From Solimonas sp. K1W22B-7 (GTDB lineage Bacteria > Pseudomonadota > Gammaproteobacteria > Nevskiales > Nevskiaceae), in contig NZ_CP031704.1 of assembly GCF_003428335.1 (NCBI RefSeq), forward strand, positions 2,914,001-2,978,000: DNA of 64,000 nucleotides. Direction: 5' to 3'. The translations under genes were made by a program, and so were the position numbers. Within the stretch, counting starts at the first letter, position 1; every line of letters begins with the position of its first letter. Positions 25,340-34,761 of the stretch are shown here, in pieces. The notes beneath the pieces were generated by a model. It ran no database searches, was not told the DNA's origin, and saw nothing but the letters and a program-made list of their open reading frames with translations.

Positions 25340-27334
25340 CTACGCTGTTCGCAGCTTTACCACCACCAGCACCTGCCGGTTCTTCACCTGCTGCCCCGCC
25401 GTCACGCTGACCGACTCCACGGTCCCCGCCACCGGCAACTGCAGCTGGAACTCCATCTTCATCGCCTCCAGCACCGCCAGGGTCTGGCCCTTCTCGACGC
25501 GATCGCCGGGCTTGACGTGCACCGCCACCAGCTTGCCGTCGGAATGCGCCAGCAGGCGGCCGTCGGAGCCGGCCGCGGCGGCCTGTGCCGGAGCCAGCGT
25601 GACGTCGCTGTAGCGGTAGCTGGCCCCCTCGGCATCGATCCACACGCTGTCGCCATCGTGGGCGGTGCGCGCCTTGCCCTGCACGCCGTCGCAGACATAG
25701 TGGAACTCCTGCTCCAAGTTGCGGCTGACGTCGATCACCCGCTTCTCGCCGCCCTGCGTGATCGTGAAGACGTGGCCGTCGTGCACCAGCACGTCCAGCC
25801 GGTACTCCTGCTCGCGCCACTTCAGCCGGTAGTCGGCAGGGGCCTCGTGCGAGCTGTGCCAGCCGATGAACTCGGGCGCCAGACCCTGCTCGCGCGACAG
25901 GCGCAAGGCGTCATCCATGTACAGCGCCACCGCTGCCAGCGCCACCTGGTGCGGCGTCGGCTTGCGCGCCGCCACGGCCTCGGCAGGGAAATACTGGCCG
26001 ATGAAAGCCGTGCTGAAATCACCGGAGGCGAAGGCCTCGTGCGAGATGATGTCGACCAGATAGTCGCGGTTGTTGACCACGCCCAGCAGCGTCGTGTCCC
26101 GCAGGGCCTTGAGCAGGCGCTGGCGCGCGGTCTCGCGGTCCTCGCCCCAGGCGATGATCTTGGCCTGCATCGAATCGTAGAACGGACTGATCACCTGGCC
26201 GTCGCGCAGGTAGGTATCCACGCGCACGCCGCTGCCCTGGGGGGCGCGCCAGCTCAGCACCCTGCCGGTCTGCGGCAAGTAGTTCTGTTGCGGATCCTCG
26301 GCACAGAGACGCACCTCGATGGCCCAGCCGCGCAGGCGCTGCAGGATTTCCTCCTGCGACAGCGGCAGCTTCTCGCCCTGCGCCACGCGCAGCTGCCACT
26401 CCACCAGGTCGAGCCCGAAGACCAGTTCGGTCACCGGATGCTCCACCTGCAGGCGCGTGTTCATTTCCAGGAAATAGAACTGGCCATCGCGGGCCAGCAT
26501 GAACTCGACGGTGCCGGCACCGACGTAGTTCACCGCCTTGGCCGCCGCCACCGCCGCCTCGCCCATGCGGCGGCGCAGCGCCTCGTTCACCGCCGGCGAC
26601 AGCGCTTCCTCCACCACCTTCTGGTTGCGCCGCTGCACCGAGCAGTCGCGCTCGCCCAGGTAAACGACATTGCCGTAGCGGTCACCGAACACCTGGATCT
26701 CGACGTGGCGTGCATCGACCACCGCCTTCTCGATCAGCAGCTGGCCGTTGCCGAAGGCATTGGCGGCCTCGGAACGTGCCGACTGGATGCTGGCCAGCAG
26801 TTCGGATGCCTCGTGCACCAGGCGCATGCCGCGGCCGCCGCCGCCGGCGGCCGCCTTGACCATCACCGGCAGGCCGATCATCTTCGACTCGGCCACCAGC
26901 AGCTCGTCGGCCTGGTCCTCACCCTGGTAGCCCGGCACGCAGGGCACCTGGGCGGCGAGCATGCGGATCTTGGAAGCAGACTTGTTGCCCATCGCCTCGA
27001 TCGAATGCGGATCGGGGCCGATGAAGACCAGGCCGGCGTCCTGCACCGCCTGCGCAAAGTCCTCGCGCTCGGACAGGAAGCCGTAGCCGGGATGGATCGC
27101 CTCGGCGCCGCTCTGCTTCGCCGCGGCGATGATGTGATCGATGACGAGATACGACTCCTTCACCGGCGCCGGCCCGATGCGCACGGCCTCGTCGGCCTCC
27201 AGCACATGCATCGCGTCGCGGTCGGCATCGCTGTAGACCGCGACGGTGCGGTAACCCAGCTGCCTGGCGCCGCGGATCACGCGGACGGCGATTTCGCCAC
27301 GGTTGGCGACAAGGACCTTGGTGAATCGAGCCAT
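25340..27334 (-). CDS. atuF: biotin-containing acyl-CoA carboxylase alpha subunit, geranyl-CoA carboxylase-like
   Basis: Carboxylates its own biotin with ATP and bicarbonate, then donates the carboxyl group to an acyl-CoA through the partner beta subunit. The 664 residues comprise the biotin carboxylase part (VLVANRGEIAVRVIRGA, EAIHPGYGFLSE, KAAAGGGGRGMRLV, FLEMNTRLQVEHPVTE), a middle BT-type region, and a C-terminal biotinyl domain with EAMKMEF, biotinylated Lys626. Start MARFTKVLVANRGE is as in family members. Downstream of the AtuC- and AtuE-like genes with short gaps, the layout of atu and liu clusters. The AtuC-type partner and the AtuA homologue nearby favour a geranyl- or related branched enoyl-CoA substrate over methylcrotonyl-CoA. 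Confidence 0.8.
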   Translation of the reverse strand: MARFTKVLVANRGEIAVRVIRGARQLGYRTVAVYSDADRDAMHVLEADEAVRIGPAPVKESYLVIDHIIAAAKQSGAEAIHPGYGFLSEREDFAQAVQDAGLVFIGPDPHSIEAMGNKSASKIRMLAAQVPCVPGYQGEDQADELLVAESKMIGLPVMVKAAAGGGGRGMRLVHEASELLASIQSARSEAANAFGNGQLLIEKAVVDARHVEIQVFGDRYGNVVYLGERDCSVQRRNQKVVEEALSPAVNEALRRRMGEAAVAAAKAVNYVGAGTVEFMLARDGQFYFLEMNTRLQVEHPVTELVFGLDLVEWQLRVAQGEKLPLSQEEILQRLRGWAIEVRLCAEDPQQNYLPQTGRVLSWRAPQGSGVRVDTYLRDGQVISPFYDSMQAKIIAWGEDRETARQRLLKALRDTTLLGVVNNRDYLVDIISHEAFASGDFSTAFIGQYFPAEAVAARKPTPHQVALAAVALYMDDALRLSREQGLAPEFIGWHSSHEAPADYRLKWREQEYRLDVLVHDGHVFTITQGGEKRVIDVSRNLEQEFHYVCDGVQGKARTAHDGDSVWIDAEGASYRYSDVTLAPAQAAAAGSDGRLLAHSDGKLVAVHVKPGDRVEKGQTLAVLEAMKMEFQLQLPVAGTVESVSVTAGQQVKNRQVLVVVKLRTA

Positions 27335-27356
27335 GATGTCTATCTCTGGATTCGTT

Positions 27357-28166
27357 CTATTGCTTCGCCCAGGCGGGCTGTCTCTTCTGCATGAATGCCG
27401 CGATCCCTTCCGGCGCTTCCGGCCCGCGCACGCAGGCGGCGAACTTCTGGGCCGCGTCATCGAGCACCGCATCCATCTCGAGCTTGCCGACGTTGAGCAG
27501 GATCTGCTTGGTCAGCGCATTGGCGCGCGGCGCGCAGTTCATCACCTGCGCCAGCGTGTCGCGCAGCCTGCCCTGCAGTTCTTCCTCGCTGGCAAAGCCC
27601 TCGTGCACCAAGCCCAGGCGCAATGCCTCGGCGCCACGGAACTGCGCGCCCGTGAGGCACAGGCGGCGCGCCTGGGTCAGGCCGATGCGTTCCACCACGA
27701 AAGGCGCGATCTGCGCCGGCGGCAAGCCGCGCGTGGTCTCCGGCATGCCGAACTTCGCTTCCGCATGGGCAAAGGCGATGTCCGAGACACAGGCCAGGCC
27801 GAAACCGCCGCCCAGCACCGCACCCTCGCAGACCGCGATCACCACCTGCGGTGCCGCGCTGACCTGGCGCAGCATCACGCCGAAGGAACGGTTCATGCCG
27901 ACGATGGGATCGACCTCGCCGGGCGCCGGGGGCTTCATGCCGCCGGCCATCATCCCCTTGAGGTCCGCACCGGCGCAGAAGTGGCCGCCGGCGCCGCGCA
28001 ACACCACCGCACGTACCGCGGACTCGCGGATCGCCTCGAACACGGCACCGATCTCGCCCAGCAGTTCCGGCGTCATCGCGTTGCGCGACTCCGGCCGGTT
28101 GAAGGTCATGTGCAGCACGCCGCCTTCGAGATTCAGCAGCAGGCTCTTGCATTCGGGCAGTTGCAT
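27357..28166 (-). CDS. atuE: enoyl-CoA hydratase, AtuE/LiuC-like
   Basis: 269-residue crotonase-fold enzyme. Oxyanion-hole segments are GHFCAGADLKGM and AVLGGGFGLACVSD; the catalytic glutamate region is KFGMPETTRGLPP. Sitting between the carboxylase subunits, it would hydrate the 3-methylglutaconyl- or isohexenylglutaconyl-CoA-type product of the carboxylase. A GGGAG motif precedes the ATG. Gaps of 22 bp to atuF and 11 bp to atuC indicate one operon. Confident family call; the precise substrate is inferred from context. Confidence 0.8.
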   Translation of the reverse strand: MQLPECKSLLLNLEGGVLHMTFNRPESRNAMTPELLGEIGAVFEAIRESAVRAVVLRGAGGHFCAGADLKGMMAGGMKPPAPGEVDPIVGMNRSFGVMLRQVSAAPQVVIAVCEGAVLGGGFGLACVSDIAFAHAEAKFGMPETTRGLPPAQIAPFVVERIGLTQARRLCLTGAQFRGAEALRLGLVHEGFASEEELQGRLRDTLAQVMNCAPRANALTKQILLNVGKLEMDAVLDDAAQKFAACVRGPEAPEGIAAFMQKRQPAWAKQ

Positions 28167-28177
28167 GATCGTCTCCC

Positions 28178-29803
28178 TCAGAACCGCGCCACGCCATAGC
28201 TGTTCGGAAACAACTCGCGCGCCTTGCCTTCACGACACACCGACAGGCACAGGCCCAGCACCTTGCGCGTGTCGCGCGGATCGATCAGGCCGTCGTCGAA
28301 CAGGCGCGCGGTGGCGGCGAAGGCGTGCGATTCCTTGTCGAACTGGTTGATGATGTTCTGGCGGATCGCGCCGAGCATCTTCTCGTCGGTCTCCGACATC
28401 TGCTTGCCTTCCTTCTGCCACTTCTCGCGCGTGATGATCTCCATCACGCCGGCGGCCTGCTCGCCGCCCATCACCGAGGTGCGGGAGTTGGGCCAGGCGA
28501 AGATGAAGTGCGGGCCGAAGCCGCGGCCGCACATGCCGTAGTTGCCGGCACCGAAGCTGCCGCCCATGACGATGGTGATCTGCGGCACCGTGGCATTGGC
28601 CACCGCCTGGATCATCTTGGAGCCGTGCTTGACGATGCCACCCTGCTCGCTCTCGGTGCCCACCATGTAGCCGGTGGTGTTCATCAGGTACACGATCGGC
28701 ACGTTGGCTTGGCAGCACAGCTGGATGAACTGGCCGGCCTTGGCGGCGCCCTTGGTGGTGATGGGACCGTTGTTGGAGATGATGCCGATCTGGTGGCCGT
28801 GCAGCACGGCGCGGCCGCAGATGGTCTGCTGGTCGTACTCGCCCTTGAACTCCAGGAACTCGGAACCGTCGACCAGGCGCGCGATCACCTCGCGGCAGTC
28901 GAAGGGCTTGCGGTAGTCGGGCGACACCACGCCGCAGAGTTCCTCGACGTCGTACAGCGGCGCGCGCAGCGGCAGCAGCTCCAGCCTCGGCCGCGAGGCG
29001 TTCCAGTTGAGGTTGCGCACGATCTCGCGCGCGATGCGGATGCCGTCGGCATCGCTCTCGGCGATGAACTCGGCGGTGCCGGCCACCGCGCAGTGCATCT
29101 CGGCGCCGCCCAGGGCCTCTTCCTCGGCAATCTCGCCGGTGGCGGCTTTCAGCAGCGGCGGGCCAGCCAGGAACACCTTGGCGTGCTTGCGCACCATCAC
29201 CACGTAGTCGGACAGGCCGGGCATGTAGGCGCCGCCGGCGGTCGAGGAGCCGTGGACGATGGCGATCTGCGGGATGCCGGCGGCGGACAGGCGCGCCTGG
29301 TTGGCGAAAGTGCGGCCACCGGGAATGAACAGGTCGGCCTGGTACATCAGGTTGGCGCCGCCGGACTCGATCATCGAGACCGTGGGCAGCTTCTGCTGCA
29401 GGGCGATCTCCTGCACGCGCAGGCCCTTCTGCACGCCCCAGGGCGTCATGGTGCCGCCCTTGATGGCGGAGTTGGAGGCGGAGACCAGGCAGCGGGTGCC
29501 GGAGACGTAGCCGATGCCGATGATGGTGTTGCCGCCCGCCAGCGAGCCGTCCTTGTCGTCATGCTGCTTGTAGCCGGCCAGGGTCGACAGTTCCAGCCAG
29601 GGCGAACCCCGGTCCAGCATCAGGTGCACGCGTTCGCGCGGCAGGATCTGGCCGCGCTTGTGGTAGCGCTCGCGCTTGGACTCCTCTTCCTTGCGGCCCT
29701 TTTCTTCCACCGTGCGCCATTCCGCGATCATCTTCAGCAGGCCTTCGCGGTTCTGCTGGAACTGGGCACTGCCGGTGTCTAGCTTTGACTCGATAACAGG
29801 CAT
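28178..29803 (-). CDS. atuC: acyl-CoA carboxylase beta subunit, geranyl-CoA carboxylase-like
   Basis: 541-residue carboxyltransferase that moves CO2 from carboxybiotin to a branched enoyl-CoA. Two crotonase-like halves are visible, with oxyanion glycines in ESGGANLMYQADLF, HGSSTAGGAYMPGLSDYV, NNGPITTKGAAKAGQF and MGGSFGAGNYGMCGRGF. The N-terminal half lacks the DSGGANLPRQ pattern usual in methylcrotonyl-CoA carboxylases and reads instead like AtuC. First gene of the atuC-E-F operon; an AT-rich tract upstream (about 29840-29895) is the likely promoter zone. Confidence 0.82.
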   Translation of the reverse strand: MPVIESKLDTGSAQFQQNREGLLKMIAEWRTVEEKGRKEEESKRERYHKRGQILPRERVHLMLDRGSPWLELSTLAGYKQHDDKDGSLAGGNTIIGIGYVSGTRCLVSASNSAIKGGTMTPWGVQKGLRVQEIALQQKLPTVSMIESGGANLMYQADLFIPGGRTFANQARLSAAGIPQIAIVHGSSTAGGAYMPGLSDYVVMVRKHAKVFLAGPPLLKAATGEIAEEEALGGAEMHCAVAGTAEFIAESDADGIRIAREIVRNLNWNASRPRLELLPLRAPLYDVEELCGVVSPDYRKPFDCREVIARLVDGSEFLEFKGEYDQQTICGRAVLHGHQIGIISNNGPITTKGAAKAGQFIQLCCQANVPIVYLMNTTGYMVGTESEQGGIVKHGSKMIQAVANATVPQITIVMGGSFGAGNYGMCGRGFGPHFIFAWPNSRTSVMGGEQAAGVMEIITREKWQKEGKQMSETDEKMLGAIRQNIINQFDKESHAFAATARLFDDGLIDPRDTRKVLGLCLSVCREGKARELFPNSYGVARF

Positions 29804-29914
29804 TTCCGATCTCTCGATAAATCGCTGCGTTTCTGGGAGTTTATCCCTGTACTTGATAGGTTTTCATCAACAATTATTATTTCCATATTACTCGACATCT
29901 GCCGCCGTCAGGCA

Positions 29915-29939
29915 CAAAAAAGGCCGCCCGCAGGCGGCC
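29915..29939 (-). terminator. Intrinsic terminator after the SDR gene
   Basis: GGCCGCC-CGCA-GGCGGCC stem with a run of A on its left, giving a U tract on minus-strand transcripts. It lies 18 bp past the SDR stop and separates the ETF/SDR unit from the atuC-E-F unit. Confidence 0.8.
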
Positions 29940-29957
29940 CTGGAAACCGGAAAAGCC

Positions 29958-30824
29958 TTATTCCTTCACAGCCTTGGGCTTGAAGGCACGGTGGAAGCCG
30001 ACATAGGGCCTGGCATTCTTGTGCGGCAGCAGCGCAAAAACCTTCTTGTTGAGGCTGCCGCCGCCGTCGATCTTGATGCAGTTGCCGGTGACATAGGCCG
30101 CACCCTCGGACAGCAGCCAGACGATCGCCGAGCTGACCTCGGCCTCCTCGGCCATGCGCTGCATCGGCACCTCGCCCCCGAGCTTGGGGATGATCTCGGC
30201 CTGGAACGCCGGATCGTAGTGATCCATGCCGCTGGAAGCGACGAAGCCCGGCGCCACGGCATTGACGCGCACCCCGGAAGACGCCCACTCCATCGCCGCC
30301 GTCTCGGTGAAGCTCAGCATGCCGGCGCGCGCGGCGCCGCTATGCCCCATGTTGGGCATGCCGCCCCACATGTCCGCCAGCATGTTGACGATGGCACCGC
30401 CATTCTTCTTCATCCACTGGTTGTAGACCTCGCGCGCCACCAGGAAGCCGCCGGTGAGGTTGTTGGCCACGACCGCCTCCCAGCCCTTCTTGCCGATGCT
30501 GGCGAGCGGCGCCGGATACTGGCCGCCGGCATTGTTGACCAGGCCGTGGATCGCACCGCGTGCGGCCAGGATCGCCTTCACGGCCTCCTTCACGGCGTCC
30601 TCGTCGCGGATGTCGAAGGCCTGCATCGACGCCTGGCCGCCGTCCTCGGCGATCTCGGCGGCGGTCTTCTCCAGCTTCTCCAGCTTGCGGCCGGCGATGA
30701 CCACGTGCGCGCCCAGAGCGGCCAGCTCGTGTGCGGTGCAGCGACCGATGCCCGAACCGCCGCCGGTGACGACGATGGTCTGGCCGGCAAACAGGTCGGA
30801 ACGGAATACGGATTGGTAACCCAT
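29958..30824 (-). CDS. SDR-family oxidoreductase, trans-2-enoyl-CoA reductase / AtuG-like
   Basis: 288-residue NAD(P)-dependent Rossmann enzyme: VVTGGGSGIGRCTAHEL (dinucleotide loop), GLVNNAGGQYPAPL and GVRNAVAPGF-type strand end (SSGVRVNAVAPGFVASSG). The classical YxxxK pair is absent; the position reads MGHSGAARAGM (His161-Arg166), as in peroxisomal trans-2-enoyl-CoA reductase-type enzymes. A perfect GGAGGA precedes the ATG. It lies between ETF alpha and the atuC operon and could act on a terpenoid or branched enoyl-CoA or alcohol. Family is clear, substrate inferred. Confidence 0.75.
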   Translation of the reverse strand: MGYQSVFRSDLFAGQTIVVTGGGSGIGRCTAHELAALGAHVVIAGRKLEKLEKTAAEIAEDGGQASMQAFDIRDEDAVKEAVKAILAARGAIHGLVNNAGGQYPAPLASIGKKGWEAVVANNLTGGFLVAREVYNQWMKKNGGAIVNMLADMWGGMPNMGHSGAARAGMLSFTETAAMEWASSGVRVNAVAPGFVASSGMDHYDPAFQAEIIPKLGGEVPMQRMAEEAEVSSAIVWLLSEGAAYVTGNCIKIDGGGSLNKKVFALLPHKNARPYVGFHRAFKPKAVKE

Positions 30825-30843
30825 CTTTTCATCCTCCGGAAAC

Positions 30844-30873
30844 GATCAAGGCCGGGATATCCCGGCCTTGATC
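30844..30873 (-). other. Intercistronic hairpin between etfA and the SDR gene
   Basis: Perfect 13-bp stem GATCAAGGCCGGG/CCCGGCCTTGATC with an ATAT loop, 18 nt past the etfA stop and 19 nt before the SDR start. No U tract follows on the minus strand. It may be a processing or mRNA-stability element, or a partial terminator that lowers SDR expression relative to etfBA. Confidence 0.6.
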
Positions 30874-30891
30874 TGTACAGCGTGGTGTTTC

Positions 30892-31824
30892 TTACAGCTT
30901 GCCCGACAGCTCCGGGACCACCGTGAACAGGTCGCCGACGAGGCCGATGTCGGCCACCTCGAAGATCGGGGCCTCCGGATCCTTGTTGATGGCGACGATG
31001 GTGCGGGCGTCCTTGATGCCGGCCAGATGCTGGATGGCACCCGAGATGCCGATGGCGAAGTACAGCTCCGGCGCGATGATCTTGCCGGTCTGGCCGACCT
31101 GCATGTCGTTCGGCACGTAGCCCGAGTCCACCGCGGCGCGCGAGGCACCGACGCCGGCGCCGATCTTGTCGGCGAAGTCGTAGATGACCTTGAAGTTCTC
31201 GGAGGAGCCGAGCGCGCGGCCACCGGAAACGACGCGGCTGGCGGCCTGCAGGTCCGGACGGGCGGACTTCTGCGCCTCGATCTTGACGAAGCGGGTGTGC
31301 GACGGCAGCGCGGCGCTGACCGAAACGGTCTCGACGGCGGCGGAACCGCTCTCACCGACCGCGGTGAACGAAGCCTGGCGCACCGTAGCGACGACCGTGC
31401 CGGCCGCGGCTTCCACCGTGGTGATGGCATTGCCGGCGTAGATCGGGCGATCGAACTTGTTCGGCGCGTGCACGGCCATGATGTCGCTGACCTGCTGCAC
31501 GTTCAGCTTGGCGGCCACGCGCGGGGCGAGGTCCTTGCCGAAGGTGGTGCCGGGGAACAGCACGTGGGTGTAACCCGCGGCCAGCTCGGCGATCTGCGGC
31601 GCCAGGATGGCGGCGATCGGGTAGACGTTGGCGGCGTTGTTGACCACCACGACCTTGGCGACGCCATCCAGCTTGGCGGCCTGGCTGCCTACGGCGGCGC
31701 CGTCAGCGGCCAGCACGGCGATGGCGATTTCGCCACCGATCTTCTGCGCGGCGGCGACAGCCTTGGCGACGCCGGCATTCAGCTTGCCGTCGGAATGTTC
31801 GGCAATGACGAGAATCTTGCTCAT
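30892..31824 (-). CDS. etfA: electron transfer flavoprotein alpha subunit
   Basis: 310-residue FAD-binding subunit of ETF, which collects electrons from acyl-CoA dehydrogenases. The C-terminal FAD domain is plain: [59 protein letters not shown]. The ATG overlaps the etfB stop by one base (TAATG), so the subunits are translationally coupled. Confidence 0.96.
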   Translation of the reverse strand: MSKILVIAEHSDGKLNAGVAKAVAAAQKIGGEIAIAVLAADGAAVGSQAAKLDGVAKVVVVNNAANVYPIAAILAPQIAELAAGYTHVLFPGTTFGKDLAPRVAAKLNVQQVSDIMAVHAPNKFDRPIYAGNAITTVEAAAGTVVATVRQASFTAVGESGSAAVETVSVSAALPSHTRFVKIEAQKSARPDLQAASRVVSGGRALGSSENFKVIYDFADKIGAGVGASRAAVDSGYVPNDMQVGQTGKIIAPELYFAIGISGAIQHLAGIKDARTIVAINKDPEAPIFEVADIGLVGDLFTVVPELSGKL

Positions 31825-32570
31825 TACACCAGCCCCTTTGCCTTGAGTGCAGCAACCAGTTCATCCACCGTCTTGACCATGACGCCCTTGGCACGCGCCG
31901 GCGGCGGCGACACCTTGACGGTCTTGGAGCCGGCTTCGAGGGTGACACCCAGGTCGCCCAGCGAGACGGTTTCGATCGGCTTCTTCTTCGCCTTCATGAT
32001 GTCCGGCAGCTTCAGGTAGCGCGGCTCGTTGAGGCGCAGGTCGACGCTGACCACAGCCGGCAGGTCGACTTCCAGCGTTTCCAGGCCGGCATCGATTTCA
32101 CGGGTGATCTGCGCCTTGGCGCCGTCCACTTCGACCTTGGAGGCAAAGGTGGCCTGGGCGATGTCGAGCAGCGAGGCGACCATCTGGCCGGTCTGGTTGG
32201 CGTCGTCGTCGATCGCCTGCTTGCCGCACAGGAACAGCTGGGCGCCTTCCTTCTTCAGCGCGGCGGCGAAGGCCTTGGCGGCCGTCAGCGGCTGCACTTC
32301 GCCCTCTTCCTTGATGTGGATCGCGCGGTCGGCGCCGAAGGCCAGCGCGGAGCGCAGGGTCTCTTCGTTCTTGGCGCCGCCGATCGTCACGGCGACGATC
32401 TCGGTGACCTTGCCCTTCTCGCGCAGACGGACCGCTTCTTCCATCGCGATTTCGTCGAAGGGATTCATGCTGAACTTGACGCCGTCCGTGACCACGCCCG
32501 AACCATCGGACTTGACCTGGATGCGGACGTTATAGTCCACCACGCGTTTGACGCTGACTAGAACTTTCAT
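31824..32570 (-). CDS. etfB: electron transfer flavoprotein beta subunit
   Basis: 248-residue AMP-binding subunit of ETF. Begins MKVLVSVKRVVDYNVRI; contains NPFDEIAMEEAVRLRE, the recognition region AIDDDANQTGQM and the signature LRLNEPRYLKLPDIMKAKKK. It lies 60 bp downstream of the small lipoprotein gene on the same strand and is followed by etfA. Confidence 0.96.
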   Translation of the reverse strand: MKVLVSVKRVVDYNVRIQVKSDGSGVVTDGVKFSMNPFDEIAMEEAVRLREKGKVTEIVAVTIGGAKNEETLRSALAFGADRAIHIKEEGEVQPLTAAKAFAAALKKEGAQLFLCGKQAIDDDANQTGQMVASLLDIAQATFASKVEVDGAKAQITREIDAGLETLEVDLPAVVSVDLRLNEPRYLKLPDIMKAKKKPIETVSLGDLGVTLEAGSKTVKVSPPPARAKGVMVKTVDELVAALKAKGLV

Positions 32571-32630
32571 TCTCTCGATCTCGGTTTAATCAAAATAAAA
32601 CGCGCCGGGGGACGGCCCGTTCACATCAAC

Positions 32631-33092
32631 TCAGGGACTCGCAAACCTCGCATTCGAGTATTCGCAGCAGTCCTTGTCAATGACCCAACGGCCATTTTCC
32701 CTCACCAGCACGATTTTTTCGACATGCTCGATCTGCTGGTCGAGCACCCCGGAGCGGTTGTTGGTCTCCAGGGTGACCGTGTTCAGGTCCTCGCTCACCG
32801 CCGACTTCAGGATCTGCACTTCCCAGGGCGCGGCCTCGGCCTGCCCCTTGAGCCATTCCTGCTCGTTGGCCTGCGGCAACTCGGCGTCGGCCAGCTTCTG
32901 CTCCTGGCGCCGGGCCTTGGCCAGCTTCGACTGGCACAGCTGGTACGTCGGCAGGTTGGCCTGGCGCAGCGCCGTGTAGCAGCGGTTGTAGGTCGCGGTG
33001 GCGTCGCGCTCGGCCTGCACGCGCGCCGACACGCAGCCCGTGAGCGGCAGCAGGGCCAGCGTCAACAGCAACAGCCAGGCGGAACGCAGCAT
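32631..33092 (-). CDS. small predicted lipoprotein
   Basis: 153-residue protein with signal peptide MLRSAWLLLLTLALLPLTGC; lipobox LTGC gives Cys20 as lipid site. Mature part is charged and helical (RVQAERDATATYNRCYTALR, SKLAKARRQEQKLADAELPQ) and ends in a small beta-like region (LETNNRSGVLDQQIEHVEKI, LVRENGRWVIDKDCCEYSNA). I do not recognise the family; the last part resembles a lumazine-like or NTF2-like hand of two strands but no claim is made. 7 bp after ETF-QO, so likely co-transcribed with it. Confidence 0.65.
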   Translation of the reverse strand: MLRSAWLLLLTLALLPLTGCVSARVQAERDATATYNRCYTALRQANLPTYQLCQSKLAKARRQEQKLADAELPQANEQEWLKGQAEAAPWEVQILKSAVSEDLNTVTLETNNRSGVLDQQIEHVEKIVLVRENGRWVIDKDCCEYSNARFASP

Positions 33093-33099
33093 CGCGGCC

Positions 33100-34761
33100 T
33101 TACATGTTGGCGTAGTTGGGACCGCCGCCGCCTTCCGGGGCGACCCAGGTGATGTTCTGCGCCGGGTCCTTGATGTCGCAGGTCTTGCAGTGCACGCAGT
33201 TCTGGGCATTGATCTGGAAGCGCTTGTCCTGGCCCTCGCCCACCACCTCGTAGACACCGGCAGGGCAGTAGCGCTGCGCCGGCTCGTCGTACATCGGCAG
33301 GTTCTTGGCGATGGGGATGGTCTTGTCCTTCAGCACGAGGTGGACCGGCTGGTCTTCCGCGTGATTGGTGCTGGACAGGAACACCGAGGACAGCTTGTCG
33401 AAGGACAGCTTGCCGTCCGCCTTGGGGTACTCGATCTTCTGGCACTGCGCCGCCGGCTTGAGCACGGCGTGGTCGAGCTTCATGTCGTGGAAGGTCCAGG
33501 GGAACTTGCCCCCGAACCAGTTCTGCTCGATGTAGTTGATGGCACCGCCGATCAGCGAGCCGAACTTGTGCAGGAACACGCCGAAGTTGCGCGACTTGTA
33601 CAGTTCTTCGTAGAGCCAGCTGGCCTCGAACTTCTGCTGGTAGCCGGTCAGTTCGTCGCTACCCTCGGAGCCGGCGAACAGCGCTTCCGCCGCCGTCTCG
33701 GCCGCCAGCATGCCGCTCTTCATCGCGGTGTGGCTGCCCTTGATCTTGGCAAAGTTCAGGGTGCCGGCGTCATCGCCGATCAGCAGGCCACCCGGAAAGG
33801 TCTGCTTGGGCAGCGAATTGAGACCACCCTTGACCAGAGCACGGGCACCATAGCCCACGCGCTTGCCGCCCTTGAGGTACTGCGCGATCACCGGGTGGTG
33901 CTTGAAGCGCTGGAACTCGTCGTAGGGCGAGAGGTAGGGATTGGTATACGACAGGTCCACGATCAGGCCGCAGACCACCGTGTTGTTCTCGAGGTGATAA
34001 AGGAAGGAGCCGCCCAGCGCCTCGGTGCCCAGCAGGTTCAGCGGCCAGCCGGCGCCGTGCACGACCAGGCCCGGCTTGTGCTGCTCGGCCGGGATCGTCC
34101 AGATCTCCTTGATGCCGATCGCGTAGTGCTGCGGATCCTTGCCCTTGGCGAGCTGGTACTGCTCGATCAGCTGCTTGCCGATATGGCCGCGGCAGCCTTC
34201 GGCGAACAGCGTGTACTTGGCGCGCAGCTCCATGCCCGGCGCGTAGTCCGAGGTCTGCTCGCCCTTGTGGTTGACGCCCTTGTCGCCGAGGGTCACGCCC
34301 TTGACCACGCCGTCCTCGATGATCGGCGTCTGCGCGGCAAACTCGGCGTAGACCTCCACGCCCAGCGCCTCCGCCTGGTCCTTCATCCAGCGGCAGAGGT
34401 TGGCCAGCGAGATGATGTAGTTGCCCTCGTTGTGCATCGGCTTCGGCACGAACAGGTTGGGCATCTTGAAGGCAGCGGTTTCGCTGCGGAAGAAGTAGAT
34501 GTCGTCGCCCACCACCGGGGTGTTCAGGGGCGCGCCCTTTTCCTTCCAGTCCGGGAACAGCTCATTGAGCGCGCGCGGCTCGAACACGGCACCCGACAGG
34601 ATGTGGGCACCGACTTCCGAACCCTTCTCGACGAGGCAGACGTTGATTTCCTTGCCGGCTTCGGCCGCCTTCTGCTTCAGGCGAATGGCCGCGGACAGGC
34701 CGGCGGGGCCGCCACCGACCACAAGGACGTCGTACTCCATTACATCGCGTTCAACGGACAT
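33100..34761 (-). CDS. electron transfer flavoprotein-ubiquinone oxidoreductase
   Basis: 553-residue membrane-associated flavoprotein that passes electrons from reduced ETF to ubiquinone. The FAD-binding loop VLVVGGGPAGLSAAIRL lies at the N-terminus, GLLIGDDAGTLNFAKIKGSH in the middle, and the 4Fe-4S cluster cysteines in QRYCPAGVYE and NCVHCKTCDIKDPAQNI near the C-terminus. Start chosen at MSVERDVMEYD; MEYDVLVVGGG at 34740 is an alternative. With etfB and etfA just downstream, the complete ETF branch is encoded together. Confidence 0.95.
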   Translation of the reverse strand: MSVERDVMEYDVLVVGGGPAGLSAAIRLKQKAAEAGKEINVCLVEKGSEVGAHILSGAVFEPRALNELFPDWKEKGAPLNTPVVGDDIYFFRSETAAFKMPNLFVPKPMHNEGNYIISLANLCRWMKDQAEALGVEVYAEFAAQTPIIEDGVVKGVTLGDKGVNHKGEQTSDYAPGMELRAKYTLFAEGCRGHIGKQLIEQYQLAKGKDPQHYAIGIKEIWTIPAEQHKPGLVVHGAGWPLNLLGTEALGGSFLYHLENNTVVCGLIVDLSYTNPYLSPYDEFQRFKHHPVIAQYLKGGKRVGYGARALVKGGLNSLPKQTFPGGLLIGDDAGTLNFAKIKGSHTAMKSGMLAAETAAEALFAGSEGSDELTGYQQKFEASWLYEELYKSRNFGVFLHKFGSLIGGAINYIEQNWFGGKFPWTFHDMKLDHAVLKPAAQCQKIEYPKADGKLSFDKLSSVFLSSTNHAEDQPVHLVLKDKTIPIAKNLPMYDEPAQRYCPAGVYEVVGEGQDKRFQINAQNCVHCKTCDIKDPAQNITWVAPEGGGGPNYANM

